From Streptomyces sp. NBC_00353 (GTDB lineage Bacteria > Actinomycetota > Actinomycetes > Streptomycetales > Streptomycetaceae): DNA of 64,000 bases. The first letter of the stretch is position 1; every line of letters starts with the position of its first letter. Location of the stretch: assembly GCF_036108815.1 (NCBI RefSeq), contig NZ_CP107985.1, forward strand, positions 7,623,501-7,687,500. The letters run 5' to 3'. The notes beneath the pieces were generated by a model. The model did not search any database. It saw only the letters and a list, made by a program, of their open reading frames with translations, and was not told where the DNA came from. Positions 1-13,122 of the stretch are shown here, in pieces. The position numbers and the translations under genes are program-made.

Positions 1-648
<648 letters not shown>

Positions 649-652
<4 letters not shown>

Positions 653-1554
653 CGACGAATGCGGCACGAACTGTCTTTCTTTTGGCACATACCGGCAGGC
701 CGGCCGCGATCCGCAGCGCCGAGCTCGTCGTACAAGGGCTGCTGCGCAGTGGACTCGGTGTACGGGTCCTTGCCGCGGAGGCCGCCGATCTGCCGCTCCC
801 ACCGTCCGTGGAGACGGTCGAGGACGCCACGCCCGGGGCCGTGGACGGCTGTGAGCTGCTGATCGTGCTCGGCGGGGACGGGACGCTCCTGCGCGGCGCG
901 GAGATCTCCCGGGCCTCCGGGGTGCCGATGCTCGGCGTCAACCTCGGCCGGGTCGGCTTCCTCGCCGAGGCCGAGCGCGACGACCTGGACAAGGTGGTCG
1001 ACCGGGTCGTCACCCGTGCGTACGCGGTCGAGGAGCGCATGACGATCGATGTCCTGGTGCACAGCAACGGTGACATCGTCCACACCGACTGGGCGCTCAA
1101 CGAAGCGGCCGTGCAGAAGGTGTCGCCCGAGCGGATGCTCGAAGTCGTCCTGGAGATCGACGGCCGGCCGGTCACCGGATTCGGCTGTGACGGGATCGTC
1201 TGTGCGACGCCGACCGGCTCGACGGCGTACGCGTTCTCGGCCGGCGGACCGGTGGTGTGGCCAGAGGTCGAGGCGCTGCTGATGGTACCGATCAGCGCCC
1301 ATGCCCTGTTCGCGAAACCGCTGGTGACGTCGCCGACCTCGGTGCTCGCCGTCGAGGTCCAGCCGCACACGCCGCACGGGGTGCTGTGGTGCGACGGGCG
1401 CAGGACCGTGGAACTGCCGGCCGGGGCGCGCGTCGAGGTGCGGCGCGGGACGGTGCCCGTACGGCTGGCGCGGCTGCACCATGCCTCGTTCACGGACCGG
1501 CTGGTGGCGAAGTTCGCGCTGCCGGTCTCGGGGTGGCGGGGCGCCCCCCACTGA
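649..1554 (+). CDS. nadK: NAD kinase
   Basis: Phosphorylates NAD+ to NADP+ in the cytoplasm, using ATP or polyphosphate. At 301 residues it has normal family length. The GGDG motif is at residues 75-78 (VLGGDGTLLR), followed by NEAAVQK and the Gly-rich loop TPTGSTAYAFSAGGP. The start chosen is TTG at 649, giving MTTNAARTVFLLAHTGR, which I recall as the usual Streptomyces N-terminus. An ATG at 580 is also in frame but would push 23 unrelated residues into tlyA. The TTG overlaps the tlyA stop, so expression is probably coupled to it. Confidence 0.95.
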
Positions 1555-1678
1555 TCGCTCGTGGTGCGCCGGATGTCTGCTCCGGAACCGCAGGTCGTGG
1601 CCGCGCGGCGCACGCGAGAGTGAATCCGCGGCCGGGGCCCGTCGCACAGCGGGGCCCGGACCTCGTAAGGTCGTGTCC

Positions 1679-3418
1679 GTGTTGGAGGAGATGCGGATAC
1701 GGTCGCTCGGGGTCATCGACGACGCGGTGGTGGAGCTGTCACCCGGTTTCACCGCGGTGACGGGTGAGACCGGCGCGGGCAAGACCATGGTCGTCACCAG
1801 CCTGGGGCTGCTGCTCGGCGGGCGCGCCGACCCGGCCCTGGTGCGGGTCGGCGCCAAAGCTGCTGTCGTCGAGGGACGGATCACGGTGTCCGCCGGTGAC
1901 ACGGCCGCCGTGCGGGCCGAGGAGGCGGGGGCCGAACTCGACGACGGTGCGCTGCTGATCAGCCGTACCGTTTCCGCGGAGGGGCGCTCGCGCGCCCACC
2001 TCGGCGGCAGGTCGGTGCCGGTGGGCGTGCTCGCCGAACTCGCGGACGAACTCGTGGCCGTGCACGGCCAGACCGACCAGCAGGGGCTGCTCAAGCCCGC
2101 CCGGCAGCGGCAGGCCCTGGACCGGTACGCGGGCGACGGAGTCGCCGTGCCGCACGCCAAGTACGCGGCGGCGTACCGGCGGCTGCGGGCCGTGGTCACG
2201 GAGCTCGACGAGCTGACCACGCGCGCCCGCGAACGCGCCCAGGAAGCGGATCTGCTGCGCTTCGGGCTCGGTGAGATCGCCGGGGTCGAACCGCTCCCCG
2301 GAGAGGACACCGACCTGGCCGCCGAAGCCGAGCGGCTCGGCCACGCCGAAGCGCTCGCCTCCGCCGCGGACCTCGCGCACACCGCGCTCGCGGGCAACCC
2401 GGAGGACCAGGAGGCCGTCGACGCGACGACCGTCGTCGCGGCCGCAGGACGGTCGCTGGACGCCGTCCGCGCCCACGACCCGGTGCTGGCCGCGCTCGCC
2501 GACCGGATCGGTGAGATCTCCATCCTGCTCGCCGATGTGGCGGGCGAACTGGCCGGATACGCGGATCAGCTGGACGCCGACCCGCTGCGGCTCGCCGCGG
2601 TGGAGGAGCGGCGCGCCGCGCTCACCGGGCTCACCCGCAAGTACGGCGAGGACATCGCCGCGGTCCTCGCCTGGGCCGAGGACGGGGCCGCCCGGCTCAC
2701 CGAGCTGGAGGGCGACGACGACCGGATCGGCGAGCTGACCGCGGAGCGGGACGCACTGCGGGCCGAACTCTCGGACCTCGGGCAGGCGTTGACCGATGCG
2801 CGGACGGCGGCGGCGGCACTCTTCGCCGAAGCGGTGACCGCGGAACTGGCCTCGCTCGCCATGCCACACGCCCGGGTCTCCTTCGACATCCGGCAGACCG
2901 ACGCGGTGGACGAGGCGTCCGGCATCGAGATCGGCGGGCGGAGCGTCGTCTACGGTCCGTCCGGCGCCGACGACGTCGAGCTGCTGCTGGCACCGCACCC
3001 CGGCGCCCAGCCCCGGCCGATCGCCAAGGGAGCCTCGGGCGGTGAGCTGTCCCGGGTGATGCTGGCCGTCGAGGTGGTCTTCGCGGGCTCCGACCCCGTA
3101 CCCACGTATCTCTTCGACGAGGTCGACGCGGGTGTCGGCGGCAAGGCGGCCGTCGAGGTCGGTCGGCGGCTGGCGAAGCTCGCCAGGTCCGCACAGGTGG
3201 TCGTCGTCACGCACCTGCCGCAGGTGGCGGCTTTCGCCGACCGCCAGCTGCTGGTCGAGAAGACGGTCGACGGGTCGGTGACCAGCAGCGGTGTCAAGGT
3301 CCTGGAGGGCGAGGAGCGGGTACGGGAACTGTCCCGGATGCTTGCGGGGCAGGAGGACTCGGAGACGGCCCGGGCGCATGCCGAGGAGCTGCTGGCCGCG
3401 GCGCGGGCGGACGGCTAG
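1679..3418 (+). CDS. recN: DNA repair ATPase RecN
   Basis: SMC-like ATPase of double-strand break repair that acts with RecA at DNA ends. About 579 residues, the usual size. The N-terminal half has the Walker A motif TGETGAGKT (about residue 25). The middle, roughly residues 150-370, is Ala/Glu/Leu-rich and consistent with the coiled coil. The C-terminal half carries the ABC signature GASGGELSRVML, Walker B with FDEVDAGVGG, and the His-loop VTHLPQVAAFAD. The GTG at 1679 is favoured because AAGG lies 8 bases upstream; GTG at 1673 and ATG at 1691 are alternatives. The gene follows nadK by about 125 bases and may be in the same transcript. Confidence 0.95.
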   Translation: MLEEMRIRSLGVIDDAVVELSPGFTAVTGETGAGKTMVVTSLGLLLGGRADPALVRVGAKAAVVEGRITVSAGDTAAVRAEEAGAELDDGALLISRTVSAEGRSRAHLGGRSVPVGVLAELADELVAVHGQTDQQGLLKPARQRQALDRYAGDGVAVPHAKYAAAYRRLRAVVTELDELTTRARERAQEADLLRFGLGEIAGVEPLPGEDTDLAAEAERLGHAEALASAADLAHTALAGNPEDQEAVDATTVVAAAGRSLDAVRAHDPVLAALADRIGEISILLADVAGELAGYADQLDADPLRLAAVEERRAALTGLTRKYGEDIAAVLAWAEDGAARLTELEGDDDRIGELTAERDALRAELSDLGQALTDARTAAAALFAEAVTAELASLAMPHARVSFDIRQTDAVDEASGIEIGGRSVVYGPSGADDVELLLAPHPGAQPRPIAKGASGGELSRVMLAVEVVFAGSDPVPTYLFDEVDAGVGGKAAVEVGRRLAKLARSAQVVVVTHLPQVAAFADRQLLVEKTVDGSVTSSGVKVLEGEERVRELSRMLAGQEDSETARAHAEELLAAARADG

Positions 3419-3736
3419 GGGCGGCGCGACGCCCTGCATCGCTGGGTCGTTGTGCCCCGGTGCTTCGGTCCGGGACCGGGGTGCTCGCCGCCCATGCGGC
3501 GGGTGTTGTGGCAGCGGCTGTGTACGGGGGCCGGATCAGCGGGCTCACCGACGCGCTGTCGGGCCGCTGACGCGGCAATATCGCACCGCTGTACTCACCC
3601 GTCCGGGTGGTAACGCATGCCCGGTTGTCGCCGCGCACGCCGGAACGACGGCCCGACGGTCCCGGAACGTGCGTACGGACTGGCATCCTTGGCGGTGCAC
3701 ATACCGCCGACTCGGGAGCTCCGGGAGCCATTCAAC
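3419..3736 (+). other. Intergenic gap recN to glycosyltransferase
   Basis: About 318 bases with no gene I can support. One plus-frame stretch near 3460-3570 reads like a protein tail (VLAAHAAGVVAAAVYGG, ending at a TGA), but it has no ribosome binding site or recognisable family. It may be the remnant of a small gene. The last part probably holds the promoter of the downstream glycosyltransferase. Confidence 0.3.
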
Positions 3737-4834
3737 GTGTCACAGCTGCGTACGGTCCAAGTCCTGGGCGGCGGCAGTGCCGGCAGCAGCGCTCACGTCG
3801 GCTCGCTGGCCGCAGGGCTGGTGGCGAGAGGCGTGCAGGTCACCGTCTGCGCCCCGGCCGAACTGGACCGCGCCTACGACTTCTCCGGTACCGGGGCCCG
3901 CTTCGTCCCCGTACCGCGACGCAGTGACCCGGCCGCCGTCGCCGCGCTGCGGGCGGGATGCGCGGGGGCGGACGTGGTCCATGCGCACGGGCTGCACGCC
4001 GCCGTACGCGCCGGTCTTGCGCTCGGTGGGCGGCGCACACCGCTGGTCCTGACCTGGCACACCCGGGCCTATGCCGAAGGTGCCCGCAGCCGGTTGCTCC
4101 ACCTGCTGGAGCGAAGGGCCGCCCGGGCTGCGGCCGTTGTGCTCGGTACGTCGTCGGATCTGGTCGACCGGGCGCGGCACCGAGGTGCGCGTGACGCCCG
4201 GCTCGCTCCGATCGCCGTTCCCGCGCCGCGCAGTCCCGCTCTGCTCCACGGTGGCAAGGTGCGCGCCGAACTCGGTTCGGTGGGACGGCCGTTACTCATC
4301 TCGGTGGGCAGCCTCGTACCGAATTGCGGGTACGGGACGCTGCTCGACGCGGCACGGATGTGGCGCCAACTCGACCCCCTACCCCTGCTGGTCATCGCTG
4401 GGGAGGGGCGGGAGCGGAGTGCTCTGCAGCGGCGGATCCGTAACGAGGATCTGCCCGCCAGGCTGATCGGCAGCCGGGACGACATCGCCGAACTCCTCGC
4501 CGCCGCGGATCTGGCCGTGCTGCCGAGCCGCTGGGAGGCGCGGTCGGTGCCGGCGCAGGAGGCGCTGCGGCTGGGGGTGCCGCTGGTCGCGACCGCGGTG
4601 GGCGGAGTGCCCGAACTCGTGGGGGATGCGGCGGAACTTGTGCCGTACGGGAACGCGGAGGCGCTGGCGCGGGTCGTTGCGCGGCTGCTGGGAGATCCGG
4701 CGGCGCGGGAGCGGATGGCTGCTGCGGGACGGGTGCAGGCGGCGAGTTGGCCCACGGAGGACGACACGATCGCCCAAGTGCTGAGTGTCTACGACGAGTT
4801 GGCTCAGCCGTCGGCGGGTGCGCGGGGGCGGTGA
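3737..4834 (+). CDS. Glycosyltransferase family 4 (GT-B fold)
   Basis: Predicted GT-B glycosyltransferase moving a sugar from a nucleotide-sugar donor to an unknown acceptor, perhaps in envelope or extracellular glycan synthesis. About 365 residues. The N-terminal acceptor domain starts VQVLGGGSAGSSAHV (glycine-rich loop) and contains HAHGLHAAVRAGL. The C-terminal donor domain has LISVGSLVPNCGYGTLLDA, a segment near AAADLAVLPSRWE, and the donor-binding EALRLGVPLVATAVGGVPELV typical of family 4. The GTG start at 3737 fits the beginning of the first beta strand; GTG near 3694 or ATG at 3617 would add unrelated residues. The substrate cannot be read from sequence. Confidence 0.82.
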   Translation: MSQLRTVQVLGGGSAGSSAHVGSLAAGLVARGVQVTVCAPAELDRAYDFSGTGARFVPVPRRSDPAAVAALRAGCAGADVVHAHGLHAAVRAGLALGGRRTPLVLTWHTRAYAEGARSRLLHLLERRAARAAAVVLGTSSDLVDRARHRGARDARLAPIAVPAPRSPALLHGGKVRAELGSVGRPLLISVGSLVPNCGYGTLLDAARMWRQLDPLPLLVIAGEGRERSALQRRIRNEDLPARLIGSRDDIAELLAAADLAVLPSRWEARSVPAQEALRLGVPLVATAVGGVPELVGDAAELVPYGNAEALARVVARLLGDPAARERMAAAGRVQAASWPTEDDTIAQVLSVYDELAQPSAGARGR

Positions 4835-4872
4835 CGTGGAGGCGTCACCGCGGGCACCCGGTGGCCGCCTTG

Positions 4873-4945
4873 TCCTCGATCGCCGGACGGGCTTGAATAC
4901 GGCGTCCCGGTCGCCGTTCTGTTCTCAATTGCCGGACGGGCCCGA
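4873..4945. repeat. Two copies of a short intergenic repeat
   Basis: Two similar 24-base units sit 49 bases apart: 4873-4896 and 4922-4945. Both contain GCCGGACGGGC, flanked by CTCRATYG on the left and a TTGA or CCGA end. The complement, with GCCCGTCCGG followed by an AT-richer CGATTGAGG-like tail, is a motif I recall as dispersed between genes in Streptomyces genomes; that is recollection, not a search. The second copy overlaps the last codons and stop of the minus-strand PucR gene. Confidence 0.5.
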
Positions 4946-6667
4946 TGTGGCGTGGCGGCGGGCTCGCAGGGCCAGGCTCAGGGCCAGGACCGTCTGGGGG
5001 TCGTCCAGGTCCGTGCCGAGCAGCTCGCCGATGCGGGCCAGACGGTTGTAGAGCGTCTGGCGGTTCAGGTGCAGATCGCGTGCCGTCTCCGCCTTGCGTC
5101 CCGCGTGGGCGAGATACGACTCCAGGGTGGGCAGCAGCGGTGGGCGCGACGTGCGGTCGTGGTCGCGCAGCGGGCCGATCGCCCGGTCCACGAAAGCCGC
5201 CAGGTCCGGGTGGTTCCGCAGCCGCCACAGCAGCAGGTCGATGTCCAGCCGCCGGGCGTCGTACCAGGGCCGGTCGCTGAGGCCCTGCGCGGCCGTCGCC
5301 GTCTCCGCGGCGTGCCGCAGACCCGCGCCGGCGGCCGCCCAGCCGCCCGCGACCCCGACCACCACGACCGGTGGATGTGAGCCGGCCCGTTCCAGACCGG
5401 CCCGTTCGACGCCCGCCCGCAGCGCCGCCGCGACCCGGTCGGCCACCGCCGTGCGCTCTGTCTCGGACCGCAGCCCGAGCAGCAGCGGAACCCGGCCCTC
5501 CACGGGCCGTACGCCGAGCAGTACCGGCACCCCCACCGATGACAGTTCCTCCAGGACCGCACGCGCCAGCAGCGCCCAGTTGCCCGACGGGGACAGCTCG
5601 GGGGCCAGCCGCATCACCACGGGCAGCAACGGCGCCTCGCCCGGCCTGAAGCCCAGTACGCGCGCCTGCGCGGGCGCGTCCTCCGGCGTGATCCGGCCCT
5701 CCGCGAGGTCCGTCAGGAAGTCGCCGCGGCCGCGGGCGGCGAGCTCCTCCTCCTGACGCGCCTGCATCAGCACCACGGCGAGAATGCCCGCCGCCCGCTC
5801 GGCCGCCATCCGGTGCACGGTCACCAGCGGCCCGGACACGGCGAGCAGGACCAGCCTGGCCCGTACCGCACCGGATCCCGGACCGCCGCCCGGCACATCC
5901 ACCAGCACCGCGCCCGTGGGCGGTGTCTCGCGCGCCGCCCGGCCGCCGCGCATCCCGTCCCAGACCTGGAGCGGATCGGCGGAGACCGGGCCGGAGCCGG
6001 GGCCCGCCGCGTACAGCAGCTGACCGTCAGCCGTCTCCAGGAAGACCGGGTTGGCGGTGAAGTCCGCCAGGATGCCGAGCACCTGCGGGATCCCGCCGCC
6101 CCCGAGCAGCGCCTCCGTACACCGCCGGTGCACGTCCTCGGCCTGCCGCAGCAGTGCGTAGTGACCGTTGACGATCTCGGTGTGGATCTCCTCGGTGACC
6201 GTCACGAACGGCACCTCGCGGTGAAGCTGTACGAGCGGCAGACCGGCGGTCCGTGCGGCGTCCACGATCGAGGCGGGCAGCCTGCTGAACCGTGGCCCGA
6301 GCTCCACCACCACGGCGGCGATGCCCCGGTCGGCGAGCCTGCGCACGAAGGCGCGCTGCTCGGCGGGCCGGGTGCCGAGCCCCAGGCCGGTGGTGAGCAG
6401 CAGTTCACCGCCTTTGAGCAGCGAGGCGATGTTCGGGACCTCGCCCGCGTGCACCCAGCGCACCGTGCGGCCCAGCCGGTCCGCGCCCGCCACCACCTCG
6501 GGGAGTCCGCTGCGCAGCCCCGGCAGCTCAAGGGCGCGCTGCACGGTGATGCCGCCTGGGTTCTCCACTGGTTCGGGCCTCGTGCTTCCGTTCGCGTCGG
6601 GCGGGTTGTCGCCCTGACCAGGAAGGTACCGGCCGGATGACGGGAGGGCGTCGTCGGGGGAGTTCAT
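4925..6667 (-). CDS. PucR-family transcriptional regulator
   Basis: DNA-binding regulator of about 580 residues. Residues about 35-160 match the N-terminal PucR domain (ITVQRALELPGLRSGLPEVV, then GELLLTTGLGLG). The middle is a GGDEF-like CdaR-type region. The C-terminal 60 residues form the PucR helix-turn-helix: LESYLAHAGRKAETARDLHL then NRQTLYNRLARI. Family members control purine breakdown, proline or sugar use. The ATG at 6667 overlaps the stop of the upstream FAD oxidase (ATGA, 6664-6667), so the two are co-transcribed and the oxidase is the most likely functional partner. The last residues (SGPSGN, stop) are encoded by a copy of a short intergenic repeat, so the natural C-terminus may once have differed. 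Confidence 0.85.
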   Translation of the reverse strand: MNSPDDALPSSGRYLPGQGDNPPDANGSTRPEPVENPGGITVQRALELPGLRSGLPEVVAGADRLGRTVRWVHAGEVPNIASLLKGGELLLTTGLGLGTRPAEQRAFVRRLADRGIAAVVVELGPRFSRLPASIVDAARTAGLPLVQLHREVPFVTVTEEIHTEIVNGHYALLRQAEDVHRRCTEALLGGGGIPQVLGILADFTANPVFLETADGQLLYAAGPGSGPVSADPLQVWDGMRGGRAARETPPTGAVLVDVPGGGPGSGAVRARLVLLAVSGPLVTVHRMAAERAAGILAVVLMQARQEEELAARGRGDFLTDLAEGRITPEDAPAQARVLGFRPGEAPLLPVVMRLAPELSPSGNWALLARAVLEELSSVGVPVLLGVRPVEGRVPLLLGLRSETERTAVADRVAAALRAGVERAGLERAGSHPPVVVVGVAGGWAAAGAGLRHAAETATAAQGLSDRPWYDARRLDIDLLLWRLRNHPDLAAFVDRAIGPLRDHDRTSRPPLLPTLESYLAHAGRKAETARDLHLNRQTLYNRLARIGELLGTDLDDPQTVLALSLALRARRHATSGPSGN

Positions 6668-8073
6668 CGGGCGACGGAGGCAGGCTCGACGTTGTGGTTG
6701 AGGCGGAACACATTGTCGGGGTCGTACGTGGCCTTGACCGCGGCGAGGCGGGCGTAGTTCCCGGCGCCGAGTCCGGCGACGACCCGGTCCTCGCCCTCGC
6801 GCCCGATGAAGTTGAGGTAGACGGCGCCGCTGGACCAGGGGCGGACATCGGCGCGCAACCGGCGCACCCACTGCTTGCCGCGCTCGTCGTCGGACGGGCT
6901 CTCCCAGATGCCGAAGGGGTGCACCGCCCAGGGGGCGGTGCGCCACGGCACCGGGTAGTCGGCGGGGCCCCGGGCCACCGCGCCGCCCATCGGGAAGAGG
7001 ACGTGCTGCGAGTTGGAAGGGACCGGCATGTCGTGGGCGCGGGCGCAGAACAGGTCCACCGCCTCGTCGGGGAGACTGTCGAGATGCTCGGCGGACCAGT
7101 AGTTCCGCAGTCCCGGCGGGTCGTCGAGCATGCACTGCAGCTCCGCGTAAGGAATGTCGGAGATCACCTCCGCCTCGTGGCCGATGGCGAGGGCCGGCCG
7201 GGCCACGTCGACGGCCTCGCCCGGAGGACCCGTCCAGGTGACCAGGACCGCGCAGATGAGCGTGGACACCAGGTGCTTCGGTACGAAGTCCTCCGGCGGC
7301 GCGGTGAAGTAGAGGAAGGCGCCGCCTGCCCCGTCCGGCGCGGAGGCCATCAAGTCCCGGTACGCGCGCATGACTTCGGGCCCGTCCTCGGGGCGGTACA
7401 GCAGCATCACGTAGGACATGGCGGGCAGCTCGTACAGATTCAGCGTGAGAGAAGTGACGACGCCGAAGTTTCCGCCGCCGCCGTGCAGGGCCCAGAAGAG
7501 CTCCGGATTCTCGTCGAGGCTCGCGTGGACGGTGCTGCCGTCCGCCGTCACCAGTTCGGCGGCCACCAGGTTGTCGCAGGCCAGGCCGAAGCTGCGCTCC
7601 AGCCAGCCGGAGCCGCCGCCGAGCACGAAGCCGCCCACACCGGTGGTGGAGACCCGGCCACCGGTGGTCGCCAGGCCGTACGCCTGGGTGGCCCGGTCCA
7701 GATCCCTCATGAGGGCTCCACCGCCGATACGTGCCGCCTGGTCGGCCGGGGCGACGGTCACGCCGTTCATGCGGCGCAGGTCGACCACCAGGCCGCCGTC
7801 GGTGGACGACATGCCGGCGACGCTGTGGCCGCCGCCACGGACCGCGATCTCCAGACCGTGCTCGCGTGCAAACCGCACGGACCGTGCGACGTCGGTCTCC
7901 GACGCGCACTGGGCGACCACCGCGGGCCGCCGGTCGATCATGCTGTTGAAGACCGCGCGCGCCTCGTCGTAGGCGGAATCACCGGGGGCGAGGACCTCAC
8001 CGGTGAAGTCCCGGCGCAGACCGTCCAGGGCACTGTCCGTCGCACTGCTGATGCCGGTGGTGCGGGGCGTCAT
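6664..8073 (-). CDS. FAD-binding oxidoreductase (berberine bridge type)
   Basis: Oxidase of the PF01565 plus BBE family, about 469 residues. The FAD-binding PP-loop region reads VAQCASETDVARSVRFA then VRGGGHSVAGMSS; the His in GGGHS is the usual covalent 8-alpha-histidyl FAD attachment site. GGGSGWLERSFGLACDNL is the second FAD segment. The C-terminal BBE domain ends in VKATYDPDNVFRLNHNVEP. I do not see the second cysteine of bicovalent members. No export signal is visible at this start. The ATG at 8073 follows an AAGGGGG ribosome binding site. It is the first gene of a two-gene unit with the PucR regulator. Substrate unknown; relatives oxidise sugars, aromatic alcohols and antibiotic intermediates. 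Confidence 0.85.
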   Translation of the reverse strand: MTPRTTGISSATDSALDGLRRDFTGEVLAPGDSAYDEARAVFNSMIDRRPAVVAQCASETDVARSVRFAREHGLEIAVRGGGHSVAGMSSTDGGLVVDLRRMNGVTVAPADQAARIGGGALMRDLDRATQAYGLATTGGRVSTTGVGGFVLGGGSGWLERSFGLACDNLVAAELVTADGSTVHASLDENPELFWALHGGGGNFGVVTSLTLNLYELPAMSYVMLLYRPEDGPEVMRAYRDLMASAPDGAGGAFLYFTAPPEDFVPKHLVSTLICAVLVTWTGPPGEAVDVARPALAIGHEAEVISDIPYAELQCMLDDPPGLRNYWSAEHLDSLPDEAVDLFCARAHDMPVPSNSQHVLFPMGGAVARGPADYPVPWRTAPWAVHPFGIWESPSDDERGKQWVRRLRADVRPWSSGAVYLNFIGREGEDRVVAGLGAGNYARLAAVKATYDPDNVFRLNHNVEPASVAR

Positions 8074-8140
8074 GATGCCCCCTTCCGAGGGCCTGACAGG
8101 TCGCTTCCATCCTAAGGGCTGTCCCGTATTCCCTGGCGGG

Positions 8141-8265
8141 CGTGCGACGTCAGCTACGGCACCTCGCTGCGTTGCCGGAACGCCCGAATACGACCGGCAT
8201 GAGGACGCCCCTCGGCCTTGCGTGCACGGCATCCGACGCCGCGCGCTGATCCACCAGGGATACGG
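8141..8265. repeat. Possible dispersed intergenic repeat
   Basis: The 247-base gap between the two minus-strand genes holds a segment whose minus-strand translation ends in GRPHAGRIRAFRQRSEVP. I have an impression of this string recurring as a tail of spurious Streptomyces ORFs, which suggests a dispersed nucleotide repeat rather than a gene. No promoter or ORF of its own is evident. This rests on recollection. Confidence 0.35.
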
Positions 8266-8320
8266 AGGCGGGCCGGCCCGCACCGGCCGTCGGGCACGGT
8301 CCTGCCACGCCATCCGTCAG

Positions 8321-10123
<1,803 letters not shown>

Positions 10124-10531
10124 GTGCATCTCCAGTCGAACGGCCACGTCGCCCCGTGGGGCGCTTACTGCGGGTAAAAAGGTCGTTGCAAGGGGTTGTT
10201 GTGGGGAGCCGAGGGCTTGTTTGGGTCGCCCGGCTGCGAGTGTCCGAGCAGGATACGACGCACGTCCATGATCCGCGCGACGGTCCAGGTGAGACATCTG
10301 AGCCGAACGGGTGGGGACCGAACACGGTGTGGTGATCTTGCGAGGCCGGTGCGCCGGGTGTGGCCGGAAGCAGGCTCCCCCAGTCGCTGATACCCTGGTA
10401 GCCCGTGGACCGGTGGTCGTCAGCAACAGCGGACGAGGCCCCCGAACCGCAGCGACGGCACCTTCGGAGTCTCCGGACGGCAACGCCGGTACGCACCTCA
10501 AGATCCGCGACCACGGGAGCCCCCTTTGGCT
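10124..10531. other. Divergent promoter region GH15 / pyrG
   Basis: About 400 bases between the divergent GH15 gene and pyrG, so it must hold both promoters. A TACCCT at about 10390 is a possible -10 for pyrG, which would leave a leader of over 100 bases. CGCCCCGTGGGGCG near 10150 can form a small hairpin. I see no known riboswitch and no small ORF with a convincing ribosome binding site. Confidence 0.4.
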
Positions 10532-12205
<1,674 letters not shown>

Positions 12206-12232
12206 TCCGACAGCAGGCAGGCGTTACCGTTG

Positions 12233-12281
12233 ACCGGGGTACGGATCCACTGAGGGTCCGTACCCCGGTTTCTGTTTTTTT
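12233..12281 (+). terminator. Rho-independent terminator after pyrG
   Basis: Perfect 13-base inverted repeat, ACCGGGGTACGGA (12233-12245) and its complement (12257-12269), extendable by three more pairs to leave a loop of about five bases. A T-rich run TTTCTGTTTTTTT follows. It lies only about 15 bases before the next gene's start, so it could also act as an attenuator for it. Confidence 0.9.
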
Positions 12282-12295
12282 GTGGGAGGACGTAG

Positions 12296-12922
12296 ATGGG
12301 TATCCAGGACACGCCCGAGGAGTGGCCGGTCACCGCGACCGAGACCCCCTTTACGGGCAACAAGACCAGCGTCCGCACCGATGACGTGGTGATGCCCGAT
12401 GGCTCCGTCGTGCGCCGCGACTACCAGGTCCACCCGGGATCGGTCGCCGTGCTCGCGCTCGACGACGCGGGCCGGGTCCTCGTGCTGCGGCAGTACCGGC
12501 ACCCCGTGCGGCACAAGCTCTGGGAGATCCCGGCCGGCCTGCTCGACGTCCCCGGTGAGAACCCGCTGCACGCGGCGCAGCGCGAACTCTACGAGGAGGC
12601 CTACGTCAAGGCCGAGGACTGGCGGGTGCTGACCGACGTCTACACCACGCCCGGCGGCTGCGACGAAGCGGTACGGATCTTCCTGGCCCGGAATCTCTCC
12701 GAGGCCGACGGCGAGCGCTTCGAGGTCTCCGAGGAGGAGGCCGACATGGAGCTGGCCCGGGTGGAGCTCAAGGAGCTCGTGCGGGGGGTGCTCGCCGGGG
12801 AACTGCACAACAACTGCCTCGTGGTGGGCGTCCTTTCGCTTGCGGCGGTGCTCGCCGGCGACGGGATCGACGCGTTGCGGCCGGCGGAGGCGCCGTGGCC
12901 GGCCAGGCCGTTCGAGGTCTGA
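12296..12922 (+). CDS. ADP-ribose pyrophosphatase, Nudix family
   Basis: Hydrolyses ADP-ribose to AMP and ribose-5-phosphate, removing a reactive product of NAD turnover. 208 residues. The Nudix box reads PAGLLDVPGENPLHAAQREL then YEEAY: the REL.EE core is kept, but the first Gly is displaced by one residue and the final Gly is changed, as in the mycobacterial ADP-ribose hydrolase Rv1700, whose DVAGE spacing I recall. Further motifs are VLRQYRHPVRHKLWE and YTTPGGCDE. Start is ATG after GGGAGG. It sits just behind the pyrG terminator and probably has low-level read-through or its own promoter. The window also has an ADP-ribosylglycohydrolase and NAD-salvage genes elsewhere. Confidence 0.88.
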   Translation: MGIQDTPEEWPVTATETPFTGNKTSVRTDDVVMPDGSVVRRDYQVHPGSVAVLALDDAGRVLVLRQYRHPVRHKLWEIPAGLLDVPGENPLHAAQRELYEEAYVKAEDWRVLTDVYTTPGGCDEAVRIFLARNLSEADGERFEVSEEEADMELARVELKELVRGVLAGELHNNCLVVGVLSLAAVLAGDGIDALRPAEAPWPARPFEV

Positions 12923-12974
12923 GGTTCCGTCGGTCCGGCGGTTCGCCGGTCTTGGCGGTCCGGTGTGGCGAACA

Positions 12975-13019
12975 GAGGTCCTTTGATCGGACAAAATGTT
13001 GATCCGATCGGGGGACCTC
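12975..13019. repeat. Two-tier inverted repeat before the NB-ARC gene
   Basis: Outer arms GAGGTCC (12975-12981) and GGACCTC (13013-13019) enclose inner arms GATCGGA (12985-12991) and TCCGATC (13003-13009), with an 11-base A/T-rich loop. No T-run follows. It may be the terminator of the Nudix gene or an operator for the gene starting at 13123. Confidence 0.5.
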
Positions 13020-13122
13020 CCCGCCATGCTCCACCGTGTTCGCGTACCCGCCTGAACTACGCTCGGAATGCCCTGGCCGGAGTCCCGGCGGGCAACGCGT
13101 GCAGCGAAGTGGAGCGTGGCCC

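Noticed and set aside
3460..3570. Plus-frame stretch VLAAHAAGVVAAAVYGG ending at a TGA after recN
   Set aside because: Reads like a protein tail but lacks a start with a ribosome binding site; perhaps a remnant, not callable.
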